A stretch of 12,177 nucleotides of DNA from UBA6136 sp044378425. Its GTDB lineage: Bacteria; Pseudomonadota; Gammaproteobacteria; Methylococcales; Methylococcaceae. The DNA is taken from assembly GCA_044378425.1 (NCBI GenBank), contig JBILXN010000060.1:1-12177 (forward strand). The letters run 5' to 3'. Shown here piece after piece: positions 1 through 9,189 of this stretch; within the stretch, counting starts at the first letter, position 1, and each line of letters starts with the position of its first letter. The notes beneath the pieces were generated by a model. That model was not told the origin of the DNA, made no database searches, and saw only the letters and a list, made by a program, of their open reading frames with translations. A program made the translations under genes and the position numbers.

Positions 1-3000
1 ATCCGGCGGTAGCGGGTGGGGAAAATCTCAAAAACGATAGCCGGGTTACGGTGGATCGCGGCGCCGTTATTGATGTTTCGGGGATCAAGAATGTCAGCCT
101 GCCCATGTCGCGGAACGTGGCCACGGTCGAACTGCGCAGCAACGAGTTACGAGATGCTCCCCTGCAGCGCGATGGTCTGCTTTACGCCAGAAAGGTCAAG
201 GTCGATATTCGCAAGGGCACGCCGCTGGCGGACATTACCGGCGCACTCGATCGCATCGCCAGAACGGTGGCAGAGCGCAGCACGACCGGTGGCGCTGTCA
301 ATCTGGTATCGGAAGGTCAGGCGGTGATCAATCCCGGCTCCAGGCTCAATTTTTCCGGCGGCTCCGTGTTGTTTCGTCCGGGCTATGTGAATACGACCCA
401 GCTGATTGGCCCCTTTGGCCGGACGGTCGATATCGGTGAGGCCAACCCCGATCAGACCTATACCGGCATCGTCGGCAAGGTGACCCAGAAGGCCAAGGAC
501 TGGAGCCAAACCGAGTCCTTCCTGCGCGCCGGCCCGTCCAATGGCGGGCGCTACGAAGAGGGTTATGTCGAAGGCAAGTCGGCCGGTTCGCTCAACATCA
601 AGGCCGCTGCCCTGGCGCTGGAAGGCGAGATGCAGGCAGCAGCGGTCAATGGGATCCGTCAGCGCAGCCCGGAGGCGCAAGCTCAGGGTGGCCATTTGAC
701 GATTGATCTGGCGCGTACGCCCGACAGTGCCCAAGCCGTGGTGTTTGGCAAAAAGTATGCGCCGGTAGACCTGCAGCCCGATGCCGCTTTCCCGCTGTCG
801 GCAATGGCACCTTCCCAGCCGCAGGCGTTGACCCTCAAGGGCACGGTGTTGCGCGCAGCTGGTTTGCAGTCAACCGATATCAAAACCAACGGCAGAATCA
901 CCATTAATCAAGGCGAAACGGTCAGCGTCAGGCCGGGCGGCAGCCTGAGCCTCAATGGCGGCGAAATTGAAGATGCGGGCCGAATCAATGCCCGCGCCGG
1001 TGAGGTCAAGCTGTCCACCCATCTCACCACACATGATCAGAAATTGACCGGCGCCATCAGCCTCGGCGCTACCAGCGCGATTGACGCCAGCGGTGGCTGG
1101 AACAACGACCGTCCGGCCGTATCGACCGGCAGTAACCGGCTGGATGGCAGTCGTCTGATCACTGAAGGCGGTGCGGTGACGGTCAAGGCCGAAGGCGATG
1201 TGACCGTTGCCGCTGGCAGCCAGATTGACGTGAGCGGTGGCGGTCAGCGAACCAGCAAGGGAAAACTAATCGCAGGTGATGCGGGCAGCATCACGCTGGA
1301 AGCGGCAGGACTCGACGGCTCTGATCTCGCCGTTGCCGGCAACATGGCGGGCTATGCGCTCACTGGTGGCAAGGGTGGCTCGCTGTCATTGACCAGCGAC
1401 CAGGTCATCATCGGTGCCAATACCGCAGGCGGGGCCAGCGAGACCGTCAAACCCTTGGTGATTGATCCGGCCCTGTTCAAGAACGGCGGTTTTCAGCACT
1501 ACAGCCTGACGTCCAACAAGAGTGGCGTCAGTGTCAGTGACGGCACCAGCGTTCAGGTTACGGTTAAAAACAGGGTGTTGATGCCTGGTTATGTCAATCA
1601 GGCCACCGGCGCCGATATCCGGACCTTCAGCCAGGTGGCCCTGTTGCCCAGAGAATCCCGCCCGGCCGGACAGCTGGACCTGAGTCTGGCGCAGAAAGTC
1701 GGGTTTGGCGGCAAGAACGCCGCCGTGACCGTGGGTCAGGGCGCCCGACTGGCGACAGATGTCGGCGGCACCCTCAACCTGACTTCGGATGGCAGCATTC
1801 TGATGAATGGCGAGCTGTCTGCAAAAGCCGGTCACGTCGGCATGACGATCCGGACGCCGGTCGGAACCGATCCCGGCTTTTTGCCCAATCAGGGGATATG
1901 GTTGGGTAGCACTGCCCGTGTTGATGTGGCCGGTGCCAGTTTGCTGCACGCTGATGGGATTGATCGGGTGACCGGTGAAGTGCTGGACGGCGGCACTATC
2001 AGCCTGCATGCCGACCGGGGTTTCATCGTGGCGGATATGGGCTCCATGCTGGATGTTTCGGGTACTTCGGCGAAGCTGGATGTGCCGGTCAAGGGACCCA
2101 ACGGCGGGGCCTCCAGCGTCAGGAAAGACATCGGTTCCTCGGGTGGGCGGATTGAACTGGTATCGGCTGAGGGCGTCCAGCTCTACGGTGCCATGCAGGC
2201 ACAGGCCGGAAAAGGGGCAGGCGCTGCCGGTGGCGAACTGGCGATAGAGCTGAATCCTCGCACGCGTAACGAGCCTGAGGTGGTGGCCGGTAATCTTGCT
2301 TTCCCCAAGGATGACAGTGTGATTCGGGTCAGTCAGTCGGCTGGGATTGAGCCTGCACCGGCTCAGGCCAGCGACATTCCCAAGGCAGGTTATGGTCAGG
2401 CTTTGATCTCAGCCGATCAGGTCAGCCAGGGTGGTTTTTCTTCACTGGCGCTCAAGACGCCTGACCGTATCGAATTTGCAGGCCCCGTCACACTGGCGAC
2501 CGAGCGCAGCATGAGGCTTGATGCCCCCGTACTCGCCTATAAGCCCGCCGCCGATGCGCAGGATGGCAGCGTTGGGCTGTCATCGGCTTATGTCAATCTG
2601 GGTTCAAGTCAGACCCGCCCGGGCGCTGTCACCCCGGTGGCGGGAACTGCCGCCTTGTCAGTACAGGCGGGCCTGCTGGATATGACCGGTAGCAGTGCGC
2701 TGCAGGGTTTCGGCACCAGCACACTGACCAGTGGCAGTGATATTCGGCTGGTGGGAATACGGACCGATAATGTCCAGCGCGATTTTCTCGGTGAATTCCT
2801 GGCCGCAGGCGATCTGACGCTGAATGCCAACCAGATTTACCCGTCAACACTCAGCAATTTCCGTATCGCTGTTCAAGGCAAGCCCGACAGCACCCTGAGC
2901 ATAGGGCAGGGCAGTCAGGCGGGTTCACCGGTGCTGTCAGCAGCGGGCACACTGACGCTGGAGGCACCCAACATCGTCCAAGCCGGCACCATCAAGGCAC

Positions 3001-6000
3001 CGCTGGGTGAAGTGAGCCTGAAGGCCAGTAACCTGCTGGAACTGGCCAGCGGCAGCGTGACATCGAACTCCGCCGAAGGCGCCGTCATACCCTTTGGCAG
3101 AACCCAGGGCGGAATAGACTGGATATACCCGCTGGGGAATCAGAATCTGATACTGACGGCTCCACCGGAAAAGAAGCTGGTTCTGGAAGGTAAAACCGTC
3201 AATCTTGCCAGTGGTTCGGTGATCGACACCCGTGGCGGTGGCGACCTGTCGGCCTTTGAGTTCATACCCGGCCCCGGCGGCTCGTACAACATTTTTGATC
3301 CGGCCAGCAAGGGCTATCAGGGCTCTTACGCCGTGCTTCCGAATTTCAGCGGCACGGCGGCCCCGTCCGACCCGCTGGAGTTGCCCGCCAGCGGCCTCAA
3401 GGTCGGCGACAGTGTCTATCTTGAAGCTGCGGGCGGTCTCAAGGCCGGCCGCTACACCCTGCTGCCGGCCACCTACGCCCTGTTGCCGGGGGCCTATCTA
3501 CTGACGCCCCAGTCCGGTACCACTGATCTGTTGCCGGGACAGAAGGTCAAGCGCAGTGATGGTGCCAGCATTGCGGCGGGCTATCGGACCGTCGCGGGAA
3601 CAGACATCCGTGATCCGCGCTGGAGCGGGTTTGTGGTCGAGACCGGAGCCGCGGCCCGTAAGCGGGCGGAATTCTCCGTCAATCTCGCCAACAGTTTCTT
3701 TACCAGGAAGGCGGGTGAACTGGATGTCACAGTGCCATACCTGCCGAATGATGCCGGTTCCATGGTCATCTCGGCGCAAACGGGTCTGAATCTGGATGGT
3801 CAGGTAATGTCGACCCCGGCAGCCAATGGTCGTGGCGGACGGCTTGATATTGCGGCTGATAACATCGCAGTGGTGTCGCAGGCCCAGACCGATGCTGCAG
3901 TGGCCGGTGCGGTTAATCTGATCGCCGAAAATCTGAATGGTCTGGGTGTGGCCAGTATTTCTCTGGGTGGTATTCGTACCATTGACGGGAACACGATTAC
4001 GCAGGCGGTAAAGGCCTCGACAGTGCGGCTGACCCAAAATGCCAAACTGACGGGTGAGGAAATCATCCTGGCCGCCAAGCGTGATATAGCGCTGGCATCA
4101 GGGGCGGAAGTGACCGCTACAGGTGCCAAAACTACCGCCGAAGAACCACAGGTCTACAAGGTGGAGGGTGATGCTGCAATCCTGAGAGCGGCGAGTAGCG
4201 GTCAGATTGATCTGCAACGCAGCAATGTGCAGGGCGTCAGCGGTTCAATCACCATCGGGACAGGGGCAAAGGTGGCATCAACCGGCTCCATGATGGTCGA
4301 TGCGACCGCAGAGAACCAGTTGAATGGCAGTCTGGAAACGCAGGGCGGTTCAGTGGCATTGGGGGCGAAGCGCATCAGCCTTGGGGCCACCGACGCGTCG
4401 GCCAGCGGGCTTATCCTGTCGCCCGCGATTCTGGGCAGCCTGAATGCGGACGAACTGATTCTGAGCAGCGGCAGTGACATCAGTCTGTTCGGGGCCGCGA
4501 CGGTATCCGCCCAATCGATGATCCTGCGTAGTGCCGGATTGCTCGGATTTGCCAATGACGGTCAGACGGCGAGTCTGACGGCAGATGCCCTGCGGCTTGA
4601 AAATACCAACGGTGCCCGTACGGCGCTGTCAGCGTCCGGTCAGGGTCAGCTGTCGATGACGGCCAAGACTCTGACGTTGGGGGCAGGCGCCTATCAGCTT
4701 GCAGGATTCTCCTCGGCGAATGTTGCGGCGAGTGAGCGTGTCAATGGCGCGGGTGCTGGCACTCTGACGGCGGCCTCCAACCTGGCATTCACTACGCCAT
4801 TGGTGACGGCGGGCCGCAGCGCCAATACCGTCATTGATGCTACGGGCCACAGTGTGACGATCGAAAGTTCAGGCCCTGCAACGCTCCCGGCAGTCGAAGC
4901 ACTGGGTGCCCGACTGGCCATCACGGCCGACAGTATTCGCCAGGCCAGTACGGTATCACTGGCGTCGGGTGGGGTCAGCCTGAATGCACTGAAGGGCGAT
5001 CTCGACCTGGCCGCGGGTTCCAGCATTGATGTGTCCGGCCGTTCGGTCAGCATAGGTAACAGCGTGACCGCGACGGCCGGCGGGACAATAGACCTGTCGG
5101 CTCTGGCAGGTAATGTAAATCTCAGTCAGGGGGCCAGTCTCAAACTGTCCGGCATTCAGGCCGGCAGCCTCGGCGTGACGGTACCGCGCGGTGCCTTCAA
5201 TTATGCGGGTAGTGTTGATGCCACTGGCAGCCAGCAGGGTGGCCGTTTTGTGCTGGATGTAGGCTCGGCCAATAGCGGCGACAGTCTCGCCACGCTGGCC
5301 AGGAAACTGACCCCTGCCGGATTCAGTCGGCAGATTGATCTGACCGCGCGATCGGGCGACTGGTATCTGGCTTCCGGCGACACGCTGGCTGCACAGCAGG
5401 TCGCGATTGCGGCCGAAAACGGCGGCATCAGGATTGAGGGTGCGATTACCGCGAAGGGTGCGGATGCCGATGTCCGACTGAAGGCAGCAGACACGCTGGC
5501 ACTGGGATCAACCGCCTTGATACAGGCGGAGGGTACAGCAGCCGCAGGTGGCAGCGTCACGCTGGATGGTGTCGACAGTAACACCAATAACCTCGGTGGC
5601 ATTGACCTGGCGGCAGGCGCCCGCATTGATGTGCGCGCCAACGACGGCAGCAGCAATGGTGAAGTGGCGCTGCGTGCTGATCGGGTCGGGCAGGATGTGG
5701 CGGTCAGTGGTGATCTGCCGGCGGTGGTCAGCGGAGCCACCACCACTGTTGAGGCGGTACGGAGTTACACCAAAAGTGGCACCATCACCGCGGCCAACAT
5801 CACCAACTGGAAAGCGGATACCGATGCCTACATGGCCAACGCCGGTGCTATCGAAAGTCGTCTGGGTTTACCAGGCGGCTTGCGGGCAGGGCTTGCCATC
5901 AAAAGCAGTGGCGATCTCACGCTGGATAGCACCGGCTGGGATCTGGTGGACTGGCGCTATGGCGGTCGCACCGGCGTACTGACCTTAAGTGCGGCAAGAG

Positions 6001-8936
6001 ATCTCTCCATCGGTGGCAACCTCAGCGATGGGTTCAGGGATGAGACCCAGGGTATCGATCTCGGAAAGGGTCAGTATGCCGCGATCAAGGACAAATTACA
6101 GGCGGATGCGTCCTGGAGTTTTAATCTGGCGGCGGGCCGCAATCTGGATGTCGGCGCCGACAGGATGGTGCGGACGGGTACCGGTGACATTGCTGTATCG
6201 GCAGGCCAGGACGTGATGCTCGGCAACTCGGCCGCAGCTATTTACACCGCAGGTCAGACGACCGACAGTCAGCGTTACGGCAGCTTCAAGCCCGGATTCG
6301 TCGCCAGCAGGTTCTATGGTGAGTATCCCATTAACGGCGGCGACATCAGCATCAGCGCGGGTCGCGACGTGAACGGCGCCAAAACCGGTCAGTTTTTCGA
6401 TGGCTGGCTGGTGCGCACCGGCAACTGGATCCCCAGCGGCAATCACACCGGACAGACGCCGACGGCCTGGGCCGTGGCGGTCGGTGGGGTCGCCAGCGGG
6501 ACCAGCACGCCCGCCGGATTCCATCAGAACATCGGTGCTCTGGGCGGCGGCAATGTCAGGGTGAATGCGGCACGTGACGTTAACGATCTTTCGGTCATCA
6601 TTGCGACGACCGGCAAGCAGGTCGGTGAGGTGGCCGATCCGAATGATGCTGCCAACTTTAATTTCAACACGAACGTTGTCAATGTGGCCGGCGGCGGCCG
6701 GCTGGCCGTTACCGCCGGTAGCGATGTGGTAGGCGGCACTTTCTATAACGGCAAGGGTGAAGCCGAGATCAGCGCCGGTGGTTCACTCAGGGCGGGATCT
6801 GCAGAGACGGATAATGGCCCGGTTCTCGCGCTCGGTGATTCCCGTTTCAGTCTGAAGGCGGGCGATGGCATCCAGCTCGGAGCAGCCATCAATCCAACGG
6901 TCATCAATAATAGTCGGAGTCGTAATTATTTCTTCACCTATACGGCTGACAGCGGACTGAATCTGGAGGCACTCTCGGGGACTATCGAACTGCAGAATAA
7001 TACCGGCGGAATGATTGATGCCGTCAATGCGCTGCGGGCACGTAATAATCAGATCAGGTTCCCGGGCGTGTCCCAGGATGCGCTGACGGTCTACCCGGCT
7101 TCGCTAACGGTGGCTGCACTGCAGGGTGACATTAGGCTGGATCGTTCATTGACGACCTATCCCTCTGCTACTGCGGCCATGAGTTTCAGGGCGGGCGGCA
7201 ACATTGGCAGCGGGTCGTTCGATAACGGCGTGAACGTCACCCAGTCCGACGCAGACCCCGTGCTGTTACCCGGCGTCATCAATCCTGCCACTACCTGGGA
7301 TGATGCCTCGTTGCGGTTGCAGCCTTCAGGCGATGCCAACCTGATTCACGCCAAAACGCCTGTTCACAGGAATGATCCCAACCCCGCCGAGGTGTACGCT
7401 AACGGCGACATCAAGGCGACGGACCCCTTGCTGTTTTCGCTCGCCAAGTCGGTCAACGTCATGGCAGGCAATGATCTGAAAGACGTGAGTTTCCAGATAC
7501 AGCATCCCAGTTACAGCCTGTCCAGTCTGTCGGCGGGGCGTGATATTGCATTCAGTTCGCCCAGAAACATTCAGGGCAACCTGATCAATGTCACGCGTCA
7601 GGTCAGCCTTGCAGGCCCGGGTCAGCTCTGGGTCACTGCGGGTCGCACTGTCGATTTGGGGGCATCGGAAGGCATCTACACGACGGGTAATACCGGCAAC
7701 AGCGCGCTGGCAGCGGATGGCGCGTCGATTACGGTAATGCCGGGGCTTGGCAAGCAGGAGCCACAGTTTGATGCCTTTGCCAGAAAGTATGATCCGTTCT
7801 CCGATCAGTATGGAAAGACCCAAAATCCAGGAGCTGATACCTCTACTGGCAGTCTCGCGGCCAACGAGGTCAGCCCGACGGCCGGCAGCACCGACCCCAA
7901 GGTTCAGAAATACGGCCCTTCGCTGATCTCTTATATGAGAACCCTCACGGGTGATGCAGCGCTGGATCTTGAGGGGGCGGTCGCGGCTTATCAGGCCTTG
8001 CCGGCAACCCAGCGACGCGGCTTCCAGCTCGGGCTGTTATTCGATGAAATACGCATGGCGTCAACCAAGGCCGCAAAAAGTGGCCGGCTGGCGGATTATG
8101 ACGGGGGTTACCAGGCCATCGACACACTGTTCCCCGGTGCGGGCAGCAAGGCCTCCAACTATGCAGGTGATCTCAAGCTGTTCTTCAGCAAGATCCAGAC
8201 CCTGGGTGGCGGGGACATCAATATGCTGGTGCCCGGTGGCTACGTGAATGCCGGACTTGCCTCAGCCTTTGCCGGCTCAAAGGATGCCAGTGATCTCGGC
8301 ATCGTGGCCCAGCGTGACGGCGACATAAACAGTGTGATCAACGGTAACTTCATGGTGAATCAGTCGAGGGTATTCTCCCTTGGCGGGGGAAATATCACGC
8401 TCTGGTCTTCGAACGGCAATATTGATGCAGGGCAGGGCGCCAAAGCGGCCATCGCCGTTCCCCCGCCCCTGGTCAGTTTCGATGCCCAGGGCAATCTCAA
8501 GGTTGAATTCCCACCGGCTGTTTCGGGTAGCGGTATCCGCACGGCATCCAGTGCGGGCACTCGCGCCGGTGACGTCTACCTCGCCGCCCCCAAGGGGATT
8601 GTCGATGCAGGTGAGGCCGGCATTGGGGGTTCCAACGTGACGATTGCTGCAACGGCCGTAGTAGGGGCCGGCAACATTAGCGTGAGCGGTACTTCAACCG
8701 GCGTACCCGCGGCGCCGGTGGCGGTGCCGGTTTCCGCCGGGGCCAGCGCAGCGGCTAGTGCAGCCACCAATACCGCAACCCAGACTGCGCAAGACAATAC
8801 CAACAACGCTACCAATCAGGCCAAGGAAAAGGACAATCTGGCCCAGAACAAGCTGAATCCGCTGGCGGTGGACATCCTCGGCTTTGGTGAATGTGGTGTG
8901 GCCGATGTGCGCGATGGCAAGCCAGGCTGTGTCTGA
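1..8936 (+). CDS. Giant filamentous haemagglutinin family exoprotein (TpsA-like), 5'-partial
   Basis: This is the C-terminal 2,977 codons of a secreted beta-helical surface exoprotein, probably an adhesin exported by two-partner secretion. The frame (first full codon at base 3) has no stop before the window edge. The GTG at 51 is internal and should not be taken as the start. Numbering from that GTG, residues 1-2570 are a long series of short repeats typical of a right-handed beta-helix: many variants of S-x-IDVSG (for example near residues 8, 345, 390 and 1660), and in the second half AGRDV/AARDL motifs. A distinctive YTLLPATYALLPGAYLL segment lies at 1135-1151. Residues about 2571-2714 look alpha-helical and are followed by a DUF3739-like region (about 2718-2830). 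An Ala/Thr/Asn-rich linker leads to the tail ILGFGECGVADVRDGKPGCV. The only cysteines are residues 2948 and 2960. The N-terminal haemagglutination/TPS domain must lie upstream. The family is confident; ligand and function are unknown. Confidence 0.93.
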   Translation, partial: PAVAGGENLKNDSRVTVDRGAVIDVSGIKNVSLPMSRNVATVELRSNELRDAPLQRDGLLYARKVKVDIRKGTPLADITGALDRIARTVAERSTTGGAVNLVSEGQAVINPGSRLNFSGGSVLFRPGYVNTTQLIGPFGRTVDIGEANPDQTYTGIVGKVTQKAKDWSQTESFLRAGPSNGGRYEEGYVEGKSAGSLNIKAAALALEGEMQAAAVNGIRQRSPEAQAQGGHLTIDLARTPDSAQAVVFGKKYAPVDLQPDAAFPLSAMAPSQPQALTLKGTVLRAAGLQSTDIKTNGRITINQGETVSVRPGGSLSLNGGEIEDAGRINARAGEVKLSTHLTTHDQKLTGAISLGATSAIDASGGWNNDRPAVSTGSNRLDGSRLITEGGAVTVKAEGDVTVAAGSQIDVSGGGQRTSKGKLIAGDAGSITLEAAGLDGSDLAVAGNMAGYALTGGKGGSLSLTSDQVIIGANTAGGASETVKPLVIDPALFKNGGFQHYSLTSNKSGVSVSDGTSVQVTVKNRVLMPGYVNQATGADIRTFSQVALLPRESRPAGQLDLSLAQKVGFGGKNAAVTVGQGARLATDVGGTLNLTSDGSILMNGELSAKAGHVGMTIRTPVGTDPGFLPNQGIWLGSTARVDVAGASLLHADGIDRVTGEVLDGGTISLHADRGFIVADMGSMLDVSGTSAKLDVPVKGPNGGASSVRKDIGSSGGRIELVSAEGVQLYGAMQAQAGKGAGAAGGELAIELNPRTRNEPEVVAGNLAFPKDDSVIRVSQSAGIEPAPAQASDIPKAGYGQALISADQVSQGGFSSLALKTPDRIEFAGPVTLATERSMRLDAPVLAYKPAADAQDGSVGLSSAYVNLGSSQTRPGAVTPVAGTAALSVQAGLLDMTGSSALQGFGTSTLTSGSDIRLVGIRTDNVQRDFLGEFLAAGDLTLNANQIYPSTLSNFRIAVQGKPDSTLSIGQGSQAGSPVLSAAGTLTLEAPNIVQAGTIKAPLGEVSLKASNLLELASGSVTSNSAEGAVIPFGRTQGGIDWIYPLGNQNLILTAPPEKKLVLEGKTVNLASGSVIDTRGGGDLSAFEFIPGPGGSYNIFDPASKGYQGSYAVLPNFSGTAAPSDPLELPASGLKVGDSVYLEAAGGLKAGRYTLLPATYALLPGAYLLTPQSGTTDLLPGQKVKRSDGASIAAGYRTVAGTDIRDPRWSGFVVETGAAARKRAEFSVNLANSFFTRKAGELDVTVPYLPNDAGSMVISAQTGLNLDGQVMSTPAANGRGGRLDIAADNIAVVSQAQTDAAVAGAVNLIAENLNGLGVASISLGGIRTIDGNTITQAVKASTVRLTQNAKLTGEEIILAAKRDIALASGAEVTATGAKTTAEEPQVYKVEGDAAILRAASSGQIDLQRSNVQGVSGSITIGTGAKVASTGSMMVDATAENQLNGSLETQGGSVALGAKRISLGATDASASGLILSPAILGSLNADELILSSGSDISLFGAATVSAQSMILRSAGLLGFANDGQTASLTADALRLENTNGARTALSASGQGQLSMTAKTLTLGAGAYQLAGFSSANVAASERVNGAGAGTLTAASNLAFTTPLVTAGRSANTVIDATGHSVTIESSGPATLPAVEALGARLAITADSIRQASTVSLASGGVSLNALKGDLDLAAGSSIDVSGRSVSIGNSVTATAGGTIDLSALAGNVNLSQGASLKLSGIQAGSLGVTVPRGAFNYAGSVDATGSQQGGRFVLDVGSANSGDSLATLARKLTPAGFSRQIDLTARSGDWYLASGDTLAAQQVAIAAENGGIRIEGAITAKGADADVRLKAADTLALGSTALIQAEGTAAAGGSVTLDGVDSNTNNLGGIDLAAGARIDVRANDGSSNGEVALRADRVGQDVAVSGDLPAVVSGATTTVEAVRSYTKSGTITAANITNWKADTDAYMANAGAIESRLGLPGGLRAGLAIKSSGDLTLDSTGWDLVDWRYGGRTGVLTLSAARDLSIGGNLSDGFRDETQGIDLGKGQYAAIKDKLQADASWSFNLAAGRNLDVGADRMVRTGTGDIAVSAGQDVMLGNSAAAIYTAGQTTDSQRYGSFKPGFVASRFYGEYPINGGDISISAGRDVNGAKTGQFFDGWLVRTGNWIPSGNHTGQTPTAWAVAVGGVASGTSTPAGFHQNIGALGGGNVRVNAARDVNDLSVIIATTGKQVGEVADPNDAANFNFNTNVVNVAGGGRLAVTAGSDVVGGTFYNGKGEAEISAGGSLRAGSAETDNGPVLALGDSRFSLKAGDGIQLGAAINPTVINNSRSRNYFFTYTADSGLNLEALSGTIELQNNTGGMIDAVNALRARNNQIRFPGVSQDALTVYPASLTVAALQGDIRLDRSLTTYPSATAAMSFRAGGNIGSGSFDNGVNVTQSDADPVLLPGVINPATTWDDASLRLQPSGDANLIHAKTPVHRNDPNPAEVYANGDIKATDPLLFSLAKSVNVMAGNDLKDVSFQIQHPSYSLSSLSAGRDIAFSSPRNIQGNLINVTRQVSLAGPGQLWVTAGRTVDLGASEGIYTTGNTGNSALAADGASITVMPGLGKQEPQFDAFARKYDPFSDQYGKTQNPGADTSTGSLAANEVSPTAGSTDPKVQKYGPSLISYMRTLTGDAALDLEGAVAAYQALPATQRRGFQLGLLFDEIRMASTKAAKSGRLADYDGGYQAIDTLFPGAGSKASNYAGDLKLFFSKIQTLGGGDINMLVPGGYVNAGLASAFAGSKDASDLGIVAQRDGDINSVINGNFMVNQSRVFSLGGGNITLWSSNGNIDAGQGAKAAIAVPPPLVSFDAQGNLKVEFPPAVSGSGIRTASSAGTRAGDVYLAAPKGIVDAGEAGIGGSNVTIAATAVVGAGNISVSGTSTGVPAAPVAVPVSAGASAAASAATNTATQTAQDNTNNATNQAKEKDNLAQNKLNPLAVDILGFGECGVADVRDGKPGCV

Positions 8937-8990
8937 CGCCTGATCCAGGCACGCCGCCGAAGCGGCTAAGCGTCATGTGTCCTGCTCTAA

Positions 8991-9021
8991 CGGCACCCGA
9001 TCATCGGGCGCCGTTTTTTTT
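8991..9021 (+). terminator. Rho-independent terminator of the exoprotein gene
   Basis: The arms CGGCACCCGA (8991-9000) and TCGGGCGCCG (9004-9013) pair around a 3-nt loop, with one internal A-C mismatch, and are followed directly by eight T (9014-9021). It lies 54 bases after the exoprotein stop codon. It therefore separates the exoprotein transcript from the downstream ExbB-ExbD-TonB operon. Confidence 0.92.
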
Positions 9022-9141
9022 GCCTGATGCCTGGGGGATGAGTCTTGCCCCGATGCAGGTTCAACCGGCAGTCCCTGCCTGCCGCCTGTCCCCGTTGAGC
9101 AGTCTTGTTCGGTCTGTCTTGTGACTGTAAACAACAGGTCA

Positions 9142-9169
9142 TTTGCTGGTAACAAATAAGCCACATAAT
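9142..9169 (+). promoter_or_regulatory. Weak sigma70-like promoter candidate for the energiser operon
   Basis: CATAAT at 9164-9169 matches the -10 consensus at five of six positions. A poor -35-like element (TTTGCT/TTGCTG, 9142-9148) sits 15-16 bases upstream, which is short. The 9121-9189 stretch is visibly more AT-rich than the flanking genes, and the terminator upstream implies that the next operon needs its own promoter. An inverted repeat ATTTG-7 nt-CAAAT (9141-9157) overlaps the -35 position and could be an operator. This is by-eye evidence only. Confidence 0.3.
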
Positions 9170-9189
9170 TCACATCACTTAATGACCGG

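Noticed and set aside
51..53. GTG as the start codon of the giant exoprotein
   Set aside because: The frame is open back to base 3 with family-like sequence (for example NDSRVTVDRG), and the protein would lack any signal peptide or TPS domain. The gene clearly begins upstream of the window.
3498..4037. Antisense open frame of 179 codons inside the exoprotein gene
   Set aside because: It and the other minus-strand frames between 147 and 8815 are codon-bias shadows of a G+C-rich gene, with no recognisable domain or ribosome binding site.
1..8936. IDVSG/AGRDV repeats considered as DNA repeats or a CRISPR-like array
   Set aside because: The repetition is at protein level with diverged codons and irregular spacing, as expected for beta-helix coils. 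No long exact DNA repeats were seen by eye.
8938..8950. GCCTG-ATC-CAGGC hairpin just after the exoprotein stop
   Set aside because: It has a stem of only 5 bp and no T tract. The real terminator is the hairpin at 8991-9021.
9022..9189. Small RNA, tRNA or small ORF in the intergenic region
   Set aside because: There is no cloverleaf and no convincing start with a Shine-Dalgarno. The plus-strand frame running out of the exoprotein gene to 9124 is an out-of-frame shadow crossing the terminator.
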